64,000 nt of DNA from Caloramator quimbayensis (GTDB lineage Bacteria > Bacillota > Clostridia > Clostridiales > Caloramatoraceae): positions 1 to 64,000 of the forward strand of contig NZ_FUYH01000004.1 in the NCBI RefSeq assembly GCF_900167605.1, given 5' to 3'. Under the pieces are notes generated by a model that was not told the DNA's origin, ran no database searches, and worked only from the letters and a program-made list of their open reading frames with translations. Made by a program: the position numbers and the translations under genes. Positions 1 through 10,148 of the stretch are shown here, in pieces. Position 1 is the first letter of the stretch, and every line of letters starts with the position of its first letter.

Positions 1-163
1 CAATAATTGGGAGCTTATCTACTTGGAGTTTTTGATATTCTTTCTTAACAGGTTCATCCAACTTTTTAGTAATGCTCTTACCTGTTAAGGCAATGAATAA
101 ATACATGACAACATGTTCTAAAAACTTAATGTACGTTAACAGATAAATATTAATTTCGCTCAT
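1..163 (-). CDS. Unrecognised protein, N-terminal part only (possible transposase)
   Basis: An open frame reads leftward from an ATG at 163 off the left edge, giving 54 residues that begin MSEINIYLLTYIKFLEHV. An AGGTAGG ribosome binding site lies about 10 bases upstream of the ATG. I do not recognise the family. The G-rich stretch and inverted sequence at 162-244 look like the end of an insertion sequence, so a transposase is possible but unproven. No catalytic motif is visible in this part. Confidence 0.4.
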   Translation of the reverse strand, partial: MSEINIYLLTYIKFLEHVVMYLFIALTGKSITKKLDEPVKKEYQKLQVDKLPII

Positions 164-244
164 AACTTGTACCTACCTTTCTTGTTTAGAAGTTTGTTTT
201 TCAAGTTATAAATTACCTCAAAATAGGGAGGGGGTGCAAGTTAT
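162..244. repeat. Imperfect 12-base inverted repeat beside the left-edge gene
   Basis: ATAACTTGTACC at 162-173 matches the reverse complement of GGTGCAAGTTAT at 233-244 at 11 of 12 positions. The outer arm follows a G-run at about 227-234. The pair lies just upstream of the leftward gene at 1-163. It could be a mobile element terminus or a regulatory hairpin; the other end of any element is outside the window. Confidence 0.3.
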
Positions 245-331
245 TATATAAAATTTAATCAAATCAAGGGGTTAAGGTAAAAGTTTAACTAAAAGCTTTT
301 ACAAAACCTATGTATATATGGAGGTGTAATT

Positions 332-526
332 ATGATTACAAAGGACATGGGTATAACTGAAATAGTTTCAAAATACCCAGAAACATTAGAAGTTTTTGCA
401 GCCTATGGAATGGGATGCGTAGGATGCATGGCAGCAAGGTTTGAAAACTTAGAACAGGGCGCTATGGCTCATGGAATAGATGTTAACAAGCTTGTTGATG
501 ATTTAAATGCAAAAATAAAAAAATAA
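332..526 (+). CDS. DUF1858 redox-disulfide protein (Cys form)
   Basis: A 64-residue protein of the DUF1858 family (hybrid-cluster-protein-associated redox disulfide domain). Family members are small helical proteins with a redox-active cysteine pair; their partners are poorly known. Here the pair is C29-V-G-C32, in the context YGMGCVGCMAARFEN. A GGAGGTG ribosome binding site lies just upstream of the ATG. A terminator follows at 545. The next gene at 670 is a close paralogue in which C32 is replaced by an in-frame TGA, so this copy serves as the internal reference for it. Identification is secure; the cellular role is not known. Confidence 0.9.
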   Translation: MITKDMGITEIVSKYPETLEVFAAYGMGCVGCMAARFENLEQGAMAHGIDVNKLVDDLNAKIKK

Positions 527-544
527 AAAATATAAAAATTGAAG

Positions 545-568
545 GTGCTGTTTTTACAGCACTTTTTA
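545..568 (+). terminator. Rho-independent terminator after the Cys-form DUF1858 gene
   Basis: GTGCTGT at 545-551 pairs with ACAGCAC at 556-562 around a short T loop, and a T-run follows. Confidence 0.8.
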
Positions 569-669
569 TTTTTTTGTTGATTAATTGAATATTATTTGAT
601 ATTATAATAATTGAATTCAAGAAAATAGAAAATATCTATTTGACATAAAATAAATCAGGAGGGATTTTA

Positions 670-861
670 ATGATTACAAAGGATATGAGCATAACAGATA
701 TAGTATCAAGATATCCTCAAACAGTTGATGTTTTTATGAAATATGGTATGAGTTGCTTTGGATGAATGGCAGCAAGGTTTGAAAACTTAGAGCAGGGTGC
801 TCTAGCTCATGGAATGAACGTTGATGCTCTTTTAAAGGATTTAAATGATGCAATAAAGTAA
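670..861 (+). CDS. DUF1858 redox protein with in-frame TGA: probable selenoprotein
   Basis: A second DUF1858 gene of 63 codons plus TAA. The frame is open except for a TGA at 763-765 (codon 32), precisely where the paralogue at 332 has the second Cys of CxxC. The motif is therefore C29-F-G-U32. After the TGA, 22 of 31 residues match the paralogue, including MAARFENLEQGA, so the frame is under selection beyond the stop. An AGGAGGG ribosome binding site at 658-664 precedes the ATG, and a strong terminator follows at 868. A 6-bp perfect stem with a 5-nt G-containing loop starts 23 nt after the TGA. I read the product as a selenocysteine protein. The alternative is a recent nonsense mutation. The selA/B/C/D genes are not in this window. 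Confidence 0.85.
788..804 (+). promoter_or_regulatory. Candidate bacterial SECIS hairpin
   Basis: TAGAGC at 788-793 pairs perfectly with GCTCTA at 799-804 around the loop AGGGT. The loop begins 29 nt after the last base of the TGA at 763-765, within the spacing described for bacterial SECIS elements (about 16-37 nt), and has a G among its first two bases. In the Cys paralogue the matching segment (450-466) has two mismatches in the stem, so the pairing is specific to the TGA copy. Confidence 0.7.
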
Positions 862-867
862 ATCTTA

Positions 868-888
868 GGCCGCAAATGCGGCCTTTTT
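868..888 (+). terminator. Terminator after the selenoprotein gene
   Basis: GGCCGC at 868-873 and GCGGCC at 878-883 close an AAAT loop, followed by TTTTT. Confidence 0.9.
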
Positions 889-1000
889 CTACGTTTAACC
901 TTGCAATGATAAATATCTTGTGCTAATATTTTTAGGTGAAAAGTTTGTATGAAGTTTATAAAATTCATTAAGGTATTTTATTAGTTGGGAGGAATAAAAA

Positions 1001-1744
1001 ATGTCAGGTCATTCAAAATGGCATAATATACAGGCTAAAAAGAGCAAGGCAGATGCTGCAAGAGGAAAGATATTCACAAAACTTGGAAGAGAACTTACGG
1101 TAGCTGTTAAAGAAGGAGGACCTAATCCTGAATCTAATTCAAGACTTAGTGATTGTATTGCAAAGGCAAAAGCCAACAATATGCCTATGGATACAATAAT
1201 GAGAATAATAAAGAAGGCATCAGGTGAGGGAAACGGTGAAAACTATGAAGAGATAGTTTACGAAGGTTATGGACCATCGGGAGTTGCAATGATTATTGAG
1301 GCTCTTACTGATAATAGAAATAGAACTGCAAGCGATGTAAGACACCTTCTTGAAAAACATGGAGGAAACCTCGGAGCAACTGGATGCGTTGGCTGGATGT
1401 TCGAAAAGAAGGGACTTCTTGTTGTAGAAAAAAATGATAAGATTGACGAGGACGAGCTTATGATGATGGCTCTCGATGCAGGTGCTGAGGATTTTTCATC
1501 TGAGGATGAAGCCTATGAAATTACTACTGCTCCATCAGATTTTACAGCTGTAAGGGCAGCTCTTGAAAGTAGTGGAATAGAATTTTTATCAGCAGAAATT
1601 TCTATGATTCCAAGCAATACAGTGGATTTAAATGAAGAAACAGCTGCAAAACTTGAAAAGTTAGTTGATCTTCTTGATGACAACGACGATGTTCAAAACG
1701 TATGGCATAATGCTAATTTTCCTGAAGGATGGGGAGAAGAATAA
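1001..1744 (+). CDS. yebC: YebC/PmpR family protein
   Basis: A 247-residue member of the YebC/PmpR/TACO1 family, close to the usual 240-250. It starts with the family signature [12 protein letters not shown] and holds further conserved blocks ([41 protein letters not shown]). Proteins of this family were long called transcription regulators; some are now known to help ribosomes through difficult peptide stretches. It has a good GGGAGG ribosome binding site. It heads a conserved clostridial block that leads into bofC-like and ruvCAB. Nothing unusual is seen. Confidence 0.97.
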   Translation: MSGHSKWHNIQAKKSKADAARGKIFTKLGRELTVAVKEGGPNPESNSRLSDCIAKAKANNMPMDTIMRIIKKASGEGNGENYEEIVYEGYGPSGVAMIIEALTDNRNRTASDVRHLLEKHGGNLGATGCVGWMFEKKGLLVVEKNDKIDEDELMMMALDAGAEDFSSEDEAYEITTAPSDFTAVRAALESSGIEFLSAEISMIPSNTVDLNEETAAKLEKLVDLLDDNDDVQNVWHNANFPEGWGEE

Positions 1745-1806
1745 TATATTAGATTGTATAAAAATCTAAAAAGTGGGCATAATATCCTCTGAGAGGAGGA
1801 AATATT

Positions 1807-2406
1807 ATGTCAAAACGACGTTTAGCCTATGTGTTAGTTCTGATTTGTACTTTAGCAGTTAGCTTTATAGCAGGTTATTTTACCATATTAGAATACGTTA
1901 AAAAGGAGCAGAAACTAAATCCTAATCCAATAAAGATTACCGATAATACTGTAACTGAAACATTAAAAGTACCAAAGTCTGAGATAATAAATGAATCTAC
2001 AGTTATAGTAAAAAGAGACAGATATACAAAGGGAGTAACCTTTATAGATGAATACAGTGAAAAAGCATCTTTGAATGTAATTGGGATGGACATCTATGCT
2101 GCTGAGAATTATTTTAAAAATTTAGGTTATATAATAATTAAATTTTCACCTGAGAAGGAAAAGACTGTTGTAATATCAAAGGACATTCCTGATTTGTGGC
2201 CTGCTAACTGCTATGTGGTAAAGGATGATAATGGCTACGTTGCTCTTTATAAAGTTGAAGAGGACAATACTCTTTCCCTCCTTAGAGTAACAGAGATAAA
2301 AGTTGACAACCTTCCAGTTCAGGAGAAGGATGATTTGTCAAAGGGAAAAATATTTAAAACAAAAGAAGAAGCGGAGAATTTGATAGAAGAAGATTACAAT
2401 TCATAA
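1807..2406 (+). CDS. BofC-like membrane-anchored protein
   Basis: A 199-residue protein with one N-terminal membrane segment or signal anchor (about residues 7-28) and an extracytoplasmic remainder. The C-terminal part resembles the BofC C-terminal domain. In Bacillus, BofC is a forespore protein that restrains SpoIVB signalling during sporulation. Placement between yebC and ruvC is common in clostridia. A GAGAGGAGG ribosome binding site precedes the ATG, and a terminator follows at 2428. The family call rests on general pattern and context rather than a strong motif, so function in sporulation checkpoint control is likely but not certain. Confidence 0.65.
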   Translation: MSKRRLAYVLVLICTLAVSFIAGYFTILEYVKKEQKLNPNPIKITDNTVTETLKVPKSEIINESTVIVKRDRYTKGVTFIDEYSEKASLNVIGMDIYAAENYFKNLGYIIIKFSPEKEKTVVISKDIPDLWPANCYVVKDDNGYVALYKVEEDNTLSLLRVTEIKVDNLPVQEKDDLSKGKIFKTKEEAENLIEEDYNS

Positions 2407-2427
2407 TAAACAAATGTTTTAATTGTG

Positions 2428-2467
2428 AGCCTTGAATTTTGCTTATGCAAAGTTCAGGGCTTTTTTA
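2428..2467 (+). terminator. Terminator after the bofC-like gene
   Basis: AGCCTTGAA at 2428-2436 pairs with TTCAGGGCT at 2453-2461 (one G-U pair), followed by a T-run. Confidence 0.8.
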
Positions 2468-2604
2468 GAGTGCTTAGCACGGCGGTAGTTTGGCGGTTCG
2501 ATTATAATAAATTTATTCAAAGTATAAAAATGTGATATCATGGGTGTAAAACGGAAAGAAATGATGTATAATATTAATCGAACATGTTTTCGTTGGAGGT
2601 TTTT

Positions 2605-3099
2605 ATGAGAATAATAGGAATTGACCCTGGAATTGCTATAATGGGATATGGAATTTTAGATTATGCTTATAATAGGTTCAGCGTTGTAAATTATGGAGCT
2701 ATTATAACAACAAATAAAGAAAGTATGCCAAAACGCCTTGAAATATTATATAATTCTTTATGGGATATTTTAAATGAATATAAACCCGATGCAGTAGCCT
2801 TTGAAGAACTATTCTTTAATCAAAATGCAAAAACTGCTATAATAGTTGGACAGGCAAGGGGTGCAGCAGTTCTTTGTGCACAAAAAAGCGGTATAGATAT
2901 TTATGAATATACTCCACTTCAGGTTAAACAAGCGGTTGTAGGATATGGAAGGGCTGAAAAAAAACAAATACAGCAGATGGTTAAAATGATACTTAACCTT
3001 AAAGAGATACCAAAGCCGGATGACACAGCAGATGCCCTTGCTATTGCAATATGCCATGGACATTCAAGCCACATGGGAGATATGTTTAGAATAAAATAA
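2605..3099 (+). CDS. ruvC: Holliday junction endonuclease RuvC
   Basis: RuvC resolves Holliday junctions by paired nicks, acting with RuvAB in the cytoplasm. The protein is 164 residues from the ATG at 2605, which follows TTGGAGG; an in-frame ATG at 2584 would add seven residues but lacks a binding site. The RNase H-like fold shows its acidic residues: D7 in IGIDPG, the Glu in AFEELFF, and the C-terminal [15 protein letters not shown]. ruvA follows 12 bases downstream, making a ruvC-ruvA-ruvB operon. Confidence 0.97.
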   Translation: MRIIGIDPGIAIMGYGILDYAYNRFSVVNYGAIITTNKESMPKRLEILYNSLWDILNEYKPDAVAFEELFFNQNAKTAIIVGQARGAAVLCAQKSGIDIYEYTPLQVKQAVVGYGRAEKKQIQQMVKMILNLKEIPKPDDTADALAIAICHGHSSHMGDMFRIK

Positions 3100-3111
3100 G
3101 GCGGTGAAGCA

Positions 3112-3708
3112 ATGATAGCTTATATAAAAGGCGATATTGAAGTTATGGGCGATGATTATATTATAATTGACAACAATGGAATTGGTTATTTAATAAATAT
3201 GCCTCTTAGCGATATAGAAAAACTAAAAAATCAAAGGGAGAATGTAAAAATTAATACATATCAATATGTCAGGGAAGACGCTATAGGACTTTTTGGATTT
3301 TTAAGCACAGAAGGCCTTAATATGTTTAAGATGCTTATTAATGTTTCGGGAGTTGGGCCTAAGGCTGCACTTTCCATTTTATCGAGCGTTTCCCCCTCAA
3401 ATTTAATACTTTCAATAATAATGGGAGATGAAAAAACTCTCTGCAGAGCTCAGGGAATAGGCAAAAAGCTTGCTCAAAGAATTATACTTGAACTTAAGGA
3501 TAAATTTAAGGATTATGATTTAACACAGAAAGGTAAAAATGATAATAATGACTATGCTGAAAATGATGGTATGGAGGCTTTAGCGGCCCTTATGGCGTTA
3601 GGATATACGAGGCAGGAGGCAGCTTCTGCCATTAAACAGGTGGATGATGGTACTTTAGGCATTGAAGAAATAGTTAAAAGGTCTTTAAAGTTTTTAATGA
3701 GAGGTTAG
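3112..3708 (+). CDS. ruvA: Holliday junction helicase subunit RuvA
   Basis: A 198-residue DNA-binding subunit that forms tetramers on Holliday junctions and loads RuvB. The N-terminal OB-fold, two central helix-hairpin-helix motifs (around NVSGVGPKAALSIL and AQGIGKKLAQRIILELK) and the C-terminal RuvB-contacting domain (from about residue 150, EALAALMALGYTRQEA) are all present. It has a GGCGGTGA ribosome binding site and sits between ruvC and ruvB with 9-12 base gaps, so it is co-transcribed and probably translationally coupled. Confidence 0.97.
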   Translation: MIAYIKGDIEVMGDDYIIIDNNGIGYLINMPLSDIEKLKNQRENVKINTYQYVREDAIGLFGFLSTEGLNMFKMLINVSGVGPKAALSILSSVSPSNLILSIIMGDEKTLCRAQGIGKKLAQRIILELKDKFKDYDLTQKGKNDNNDYAENDGMEALAALMALGYTRQEAASAIKQVDDGTLGIEEIVKRSLKFLMRG

Positions 3709-3717
3709 GTGATATAA

Positions 3718-4719
3718 GTGGATGAGAGAATTGTAACCTCTGAGCTAAAATATGAAGATATAGAAATTGAAGGAAGCTTAAGGCCGAAGTATTTCAGCGA
3801 ATATATCGGGCAGGAGAATGTGAAAGAAAAGCTTTCAATTTTTATACAGGCTGCTAAAAATAGAGGAGAGAGTCTTGATCATGTTTTATTGTATGGTCCC
3901 CCTGGCCTCGGTAAAACAACGCTTTCAAGCATAATAGCAAATGAGATGGGCTGTGGTTTAAGAATTACTTCAGGGCCTGCAATAGAAAGGCCCGGCGATC
4001 TTGCAGCAATTCTTACTAATCTTGGTGAAAGTGATGTACTATTTATTGATGAAATACACAGACTAAATAGGAGTGTAGAAGAAATTCTCTATCCTGCTAT
4101 GGAAGATTATGCTTTGGATATAATAATAGGTAAAGGACCGAGTGCCCGCTCAATAAGAATTGATCTTCCAAAGTTTACTTTAATAGGAGCAACAACCAGA
4201 GCAGGAATGCTCACCTCACCTTTAAGGGACAGGTTTGGAGTTATATGCAGGCTTGAACTTTATGATGTTAAGGAGCTTTGCCTTATTGTAAAAAGATCAG
4301 CACAGATTCTTAGTATAGGAATAGATGAGGAGGGAGCCTTAGAAGTTGCAAGACGCTCGAGAGGAACACCAAGAATTGCAAATAGGCTACTTAAAAGGGT
4401 TAGAGATTATGCTCAGGTTAGAGGAAATGGATATATAGATTTAAAAACAGCGAAAAAAGCCCTCGACCTTCTTGAAGTTGACAGTTTAGGACTTGATAAC
4501 ATAGACAGAAAGATGCTTCATACAATAATTAATAAATTTTCAGGAGGACCTGTTGGAATCGATACTCTTGCTTACTCTATTGGTGAAGAAAACGATACAA
4601 TAGAAGATGTTTATGAGCCATATCTTCTTCAAATAGGGTTTATAAGCAGAACGCCAAGGGGAAGAATAGCTACAAAGCTTGCCTATGAGCATTTAGGAAT
4701 AAAAGATACTAAGGAGTGA
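3718..4719 (+). CDS. ruvB: Holliday junction branch migration ATPase RuvB
   Basis: A 333-residue AAA+ motor that drives branch migration with RuvA. Walker A is GPPGLGKTT at residues 60-68, the Walker B region reads LFIDEIHR, and sensor 1 is in [11 protein letters not shown]. The C-terminal winged helix ends near TPRGRIAT. It starts with GTG, preceded by a GAGAGGTTAGGTG stretch. It lies 9 bases after ruvA and 4 bases before queA, one continuous operon. Confidence 0.98.
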   Translation: MDERIVTSELKYEDIEIEGSLRPKYFSEYIGQENVKEKLSIFIQAAKNRGESLDHVLLYGPPGLGKTTLSSIIANEMGCGLRITSGPAIERPGDLAAILTNLGESDVLFIDEIHRLNRSVEEILYPAMEDYALDIIIGKGPSARSIRIDLPKFTLIGATTRAGMLTSPLRDRFGVICRLELYDVKELCLIVKRSAQILSIGIDEEGALEVARRSRGTPRIANRLLKRVRDYAQVRGNGYIDLKTAKKALDLLEVDSLGLDNIDRKMLHTIINKFSGGPVGIDTLAYSIGEENDTIEDVYEPYLLQIGFISRTPRGRIATKLAYEHLGIKDTKE

Positions 4720-4723
4720 CTTT

Positions 4724-6891
<2,168 letters not shown>

Positions 6892-6912
6892 TAGAATAAA
6901 GGAGGTGTAATT

Positions 6913-7218
6913 ATGCAGGGAGGAGCTAATATTTTGCTTTGGGTGCTTATTCTTGGAGTGTTTTACTTTTTCTTAATAATGCCTGAGCAGAAAAAACAGA
7001 AAAAAATAAAGAGCATGATTGAAGGATTAAAGGTTGGAGACAACGTTATGACGAGGTCGGGAATATATGGTAAAATCATCGATATGAATGATAATTCAAT
7101 AATACTTGAGACAGGTCCCGACAAGGTAAAACTCAGTATGTCTAAGTATTCTGTATCATCTATTTTTGAAAAGGAAGAAGAGGTTAAGGAAGAAGTTATA
7201 GAAAATAAAGAAGAATAA
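6913..7218 (+). CDS. yajC: Preprotein translocase subunit YajC
   Basis: A 101-residue protein with one N-terminal membrane helix (about residues 7-23) followed by MPEQKKQKK, the signature of YajC. YajC associates with SecDF at the translocon but is dispensable in most species. The C-terminal tail is rich in Glu and Lys. A good GGAGGTG ribosome binding site is present. secD and secF lie 3 kb downstream, after the SCIFF genes. Confidence 0.95.
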   Translation: MQGGANILLWVLILGVFYFFLIMPEQKKQKKIKSMIEGLKVGDNVMTRSGIYGKIIDMNDNSIILETGPDKVKLSMSKYSVSSIFEKEEEVKEEVIENKEE

Positions 7219-7231
7219 TACATATATTAAT

Positions 7232-7265
7232 AACTCCACTCATATATATTTTAGGGGGTGGAGTT
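7232..7265 (+). promoter_or_regulatory. Hairpin enclosing the ribosome binding site of the next gene
   Basis: AACTCCAC at 7232-7239 and GTGGAGTT at 7258-7265 form a perfect 8-bp inverted repeat. The 18-nt loop holds the AGGGGG ribosome binding site, and the second arm ends one base before the ATG at 7267. It could tune translation of the following gene; no T-run follows, so it is not a terminator. Confidence 0.4.
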
Positions 7266-7266
7266 T

Positions 7267-7659
7267 ATGTATGAAAAAGACGATAAAGAAAAACTATATG
7301 TAGTTTATCTTAAAGCAGTTATTAGAGGAATAGTATTATCTATAATACTACTCTTGATTGCATCATTAATATTCTTCTTTTCAAGCCTGAATCAGGAATA
7401 CATGAAGACTGTCGTATGGGTTATTACAATTCTTTCCATATGCTATGCTTCCATATATGGCGCTTTAAAAATAGGAAGCAAAGGCTATATGCATGGAGCA
7501 TTTATTGGAGGCATCTATATCATTTTAATGGCTGTTATTGCGCTTCTTGCAGAAAAGGGGAATCTTAACATGAGAGCATATATAATAATGTTTGTAATGT
7601 CCCTTGTTATAGGGGCCCTTGCTGGAATGATTGGAATTGTAATTGGAAGTAAGGATTAA
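7267..7659 (+). CDS. TIGR04086-type small membrane protein
   Basis: A 130-residue integral membrane protein with four predicted helices (about residues 15-40, 46-65, 72-92 and 103-127). It matches the TIGR04086 family, found in Gram-positive genomes near yajC and secD; its function is unknown. I use the ATG at 7267 because AGGGGG lies 9 bases upstream, while the in-frame GTG at 7258 sits inside that region. Small residues (Gly, Ala) crowd the last two helices. Neighbours suggest a link to membrane protein export or envelope, but this is only context. Confidence 0.75.
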   Translation: MYEKDDKEKLYVVYLKAVIRGIVLSIILLLIASLIFFFSSLNQEYMKTVVWVITILSICYASIYGALKIGSKGYMHGAFIGGIYIILMAVIALLAEKGNLNMRAYIIMFVMSLVIGALAGMIGIVIGSKD

Positions 7660-7683
7660 ATTTAAGGACTTGAATTGTAAGTA

Positions 7684-7712
7684 TTGAGTAATAATATATT
7701 TTATGCTATAAT
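7684..7712 (+). promoter_or_regulatory. Sigma-A-type promoter of scfA
   Basis: TTGAGT at 7684-7689 and TATAAT at 7707-7712 are separated by 17 bases, upstream of the SCIFF precursor. Confidence 0.7.
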
Positions 7713-7762
7713 TTAGTAGTTGATTTTAGAATAATTGATTTAACATAAAGGAGGAATTTATT

Positions 7763-7903
7763 ATGAAACATATAAAAACAATAAACTATGGTGCATTAAA
7801 GAATAGCATAAACAAGCCAGGATGCAAAGAATGTGCAAATTCCTGCCAGTCAGCATGTAAAACTTCCTGCACAGTTGCAAATCTTGAATGTGAAAGCAAG
7901 TAA
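7763..7903 (+). CDS. scfA: SCIFF peptide precursor (six cysteines in forty-five residues)
   Basis: A 46-residue ribosomal peptide, too short for most gene finders. It begins MKHIKTINYGALKN and carries six cysteines, in GCKEC, NSC, SAC, TSC and LEC. This matches the SCIFF family found in nearly all Clostridia. In studied members the maturase ScfB joins a Cys to a Thr by a thioether bond; TSCT is the likely segment. The final product and role are unknown. An AAAGGAGG ribosome binding site lies 5-12 bases upstream of the ATG. The maturase gene follows at 8018 beyond a terminator-like hairpin. Confidence 0.96.
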   Translation: MKHIKTINYGALKNSINKPGCKECANSCQSACKTSCTVANLECESK

Positions 7904-7911
7904 CTAAAATG

Positions 7912-7938
7912 GCAGTAACCTTAAAGTTACTGCTTTTT
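7912..7938 (+). terminator. Terminator between scfA and scfB
   Basis: GCAGTAAC at 7912-7919 pairs with GTTACTGC at 7926-7933, followed by TTTTT. Partial read-through would give more peptide than maturase, as is usual for such pairs. Confidence 0.85.
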
Positions 7939-8017
7939 AAATTTTTTAACACTTTATTTCTTTATTTATTAAGCATTTTATATTATTAAAATGTATATTT
8001 TTTAAGGAGGAGTAGCG

Positions 8018-9376
8018 TTGAAAATCCATAAATATAAGCAGTGCGGATTAAATATAGTAATCGATGTAAACAGCGGGGCAATTCATGTTGTTGATGATGT
8101 AGTATACGATATATTGGATTTTTATGAAGAAAAAAGCAAAGACGAAATATTAAATACTCTAAAGGGAAAATATTCTATAGATGAAGTAAAAGAAGGAATT
8201 GAAGAAATTGAAAATCTTATAAATGAAAAAATGCTCTTTACTGAGGATATGTATAAAGACATCGTCTTAAAGGATGAAGGTCCTTCCTTTGTTAAGGCTA
8301 TGTGCCTTAATATTGCCCATGACTGTAATTTAAGATGCAAATATTGTTTTGCTTCAGAGGGAAATTATCATGGGAAAAGCGAGCTTATAAGCTTTGAAGT
8401 TGGAAAACGTGCTATTGATTTTGTTATAAAAAATTCAGGAATAAGGCATAATATTGAAGTAGACTTATTTGGAGGCGAGCCTTTATTAAATTTTGAAACA
8501 GTAAAACAAATAATAGAATATGCAAAATCTGAGGGAGAGAAGAATAATAAAAATATAAGATTTACAATTACAACAAATGCAACGCTTCTTAATGATGAGA
8601 TTATCGATTATATAGATAAGAATATGGGAAACGTTGTTTTAAGCATAGATGGAAGACAAAGGGTAAATGATAATATAAGAATAAGACGAGATGGAAGTGG
8701 AACATACTCAGATATAATGCCAAAGATTAAAAGAATGGTTGAAAAAAGGCAAAAGGATAAACAGTACTATGTTAGAGGAACTTTTACCCATGAAAATCTC
8801 GATTTTTATGAAGATGTGATTCATCTATCAAATGAGGGCTTTAAGGAAATTTCAATTGAGCCTGTTGTTCTTCCTGAGGATAATCCTCTATCATTAAAAG
8901 AAGATGATATTCCTAAAATATTTGAGCAATATGATAAACTTACTGAGGAGATAATAAAAAGAAGCAGAGAAGGTAAAGCCTTCAAATTTTATCATTTTGC
9001 AATGGATATCAACGGAGGCCCATGCATATATAAAAGAATATCGGGATGCGGTGCAGGATATGAATATGTTGCAGTAACTCCTAATGGAGATATATATCCA
9101 TGCCATCAGTTCGTAGGAAATGATAAATTCAATATGGGCAACGTTTTTGATGGAACTTTAAACAGCGCTATTTCAAAAGAATTTAAAAATGGACATATAT
9201 ATAATAAGCCAAAATGTCTTGACTGCTGGGCAAGGTTTTACTGCAGCGGGGGATGTCAAGCAAACAATTACAACTTTACGGGAGACATCCATAATCCCTA
9301 TGAGCTTGGATGTATGATGATGAAAAAGAGAGTTGAATGTGCTATAGCAATAAAGGCAAAACTCTCACAGGAGTAA
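8018..9376 (+). CDS. scfB: SCIFF radical SAM maturase
   Basis: A 452-residue radical SAM thioether synthase that modifies the SCIFF peptide. An N-terminal peptide-recognition region (about 1-90) resembles PqqD. The radical SAM cluster site is C103-x3-C107-x2-C110 (CNLRCKYC). The C-terminal SPASM domain holds auxiliary-cluster cysteines in GCGAGYEY, YPCHQ, CLDCWARFYCSGGC and LGCMM. The start is TTG at 8018, 5 bases after AAGGAGGAG. The pairing with scfA directly upstream makes the identification firm. Confidence 0.97.
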   Translation: MKIHKYKQCGLNIVIDVNSGAIHVVDDVVYDILDFYEEKSKDEILNTLKGKYSIDEVKEGIEEIENLINEKMLFTEDMYKDIVLKDEGPSFVKAMCLNIAHDCNLRCKYCFASEGNYHGKSELISFEVGKRAIDFVIKNSGIRHNIEVDLFGGEPLLNFETVKQIIEYAKSEGEKNNKNIRFTITTNATLLNDEIIDYIDKNMGNVVLSIDGRQRVNDNIRIRRDGSGTYSDIMPKIKRMVEKRQKDKQYYVRGTFTHENLDFYEDVIHLSNEGFKEISIEPVVLPEDNPLSLKEDDIPKIFEQYDKLTEEIIKRSREGKAFKFYHFAMDINGGPCIYKRISGCGAGYEYVAVTPNGDIYPCHQFVGNDKFNMGNVFDGTLNSAISKEFKNGHIYNKPKCLDCWARFYCSGGCQANNYNFTGDIHNPYELGCMMMKKRVECAIAIKAKLSQE

Positions 9377-9390
9377 GGAGGGACTCTATT

Positions 9391-10050
9391 TTGGTTACCC
9401 TTGACATGGTGAAAAACAGTGAAGAAGTAAAAACCTATATTGAATACGGTAATAATCACCTCGGAGCCATTGGCTTTACAGAACACAGCTTCAGACATGC
9501 GAATATAGTTTCTAATATAGCGGCTTATATTTTAAAGGAGCTTAATTACAGCCAAAGGGAAGTTGAGCTTGCAGCTATTGCTGGATATCTTCATGATATA
9601 GGTAACGTTGTAAGCAGGCATGATCATGGTCAGACAGGGGCTATACTTTCAATGAGTATATTAAAAGAACTTGGAATGGATTTTAAAGAGATATCCCTCG
9701 TTGCAGCAGCTATAGGAAATCACGAGGAGGAGTATGGGCAGGCTGTTAATTTCATAGCTTCAGCCCTGATTCTTGCTGATAAATCCGATGTTCACAGAGG
9801 AAGAGTTAGAAATAAAGAGGCTGTAAATTTCGATATCCATGACAGGGTAAACTTTGCTGCTGAAAAATCTGAGATTATAGTTCTTTCAAAGGAGAATGCA
9901 ATAGAGCTTAGACTTAAGATAAATACAGAAATATGTCCCGTAATGGAATATTTTGAAATATTTCTCAACAGGATGATGATGTGCAGAAAGGCAGCAGATT
10001 ATCTAAATACCCAGTTCAGGCTTAATATAAATGAATCAAGACTTTTATAA
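9391..10050 (+). CDS. HD-domain phosphohydrolase
   Basis: A 219-residue protein with the HD metal-site pattern: an upstream His in TEHSFRH, then LHDIGN, later HDHG and NHEEEYG, and a final Asp in LADKSDVHRG. HD proteins hydrolyse phosphoester bonds of nucleotides or related substrates; the substrate here is unknown. I choose TTG at 9391 because AAGGAGGG ends 8 bases before it; an ATG at 9337 would overlap scfB by 40 bases and has no binding site. This gene commonly lies between scfB and secD in clostridia. Confidence 0.88.
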   Translation: MVTLDMVKNSEEVKTYIEYGNNHLGAIGFTEHSFRHANIVSNIAAYILKELNYSQREVELAAIAGYLHDIGNVVSRHDHGQTGAILSMSILKELGMDFKEISLVAAAIGNHEEEYGQAVNFIASALILADKSDVHRGRVRNKEAVNFDIHDRVNFAAEKSEIIVLSKENAIELRLKINTEICPVMEYFEIFLNRMMMCRKAADYLNTQFRLNINESRLL

Positions 10051-10088
10051 TATGGCATAGTATTACAAATATGAATAAAACAGTTAAG

Positions 10089-10117
10089 TTGACTTAAAAT
10101 ACCTTAAGATGTATAAT
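10089..10117 (+). promoter_or_regulatory. Promoter of secDF
   Basis: TTGACT at 10089-10094 and TATAAT at 10112-10117 with a 17-base spacer lie 31 bases before the secD start. Confidence 0.8.
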
Positions 10118-10148
10118 ATAATTTAGCAACGCGAAAAGGGGGATACAT

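Noticed and set aside
670-861. Reading the second DUF1858 gene as a pseudogene
   Set aside because: The frame after the TGA is well conserved, the TGA replaces a redox Cys exactly and a matching hairpin follows, so selenocysteine is the better explanation.
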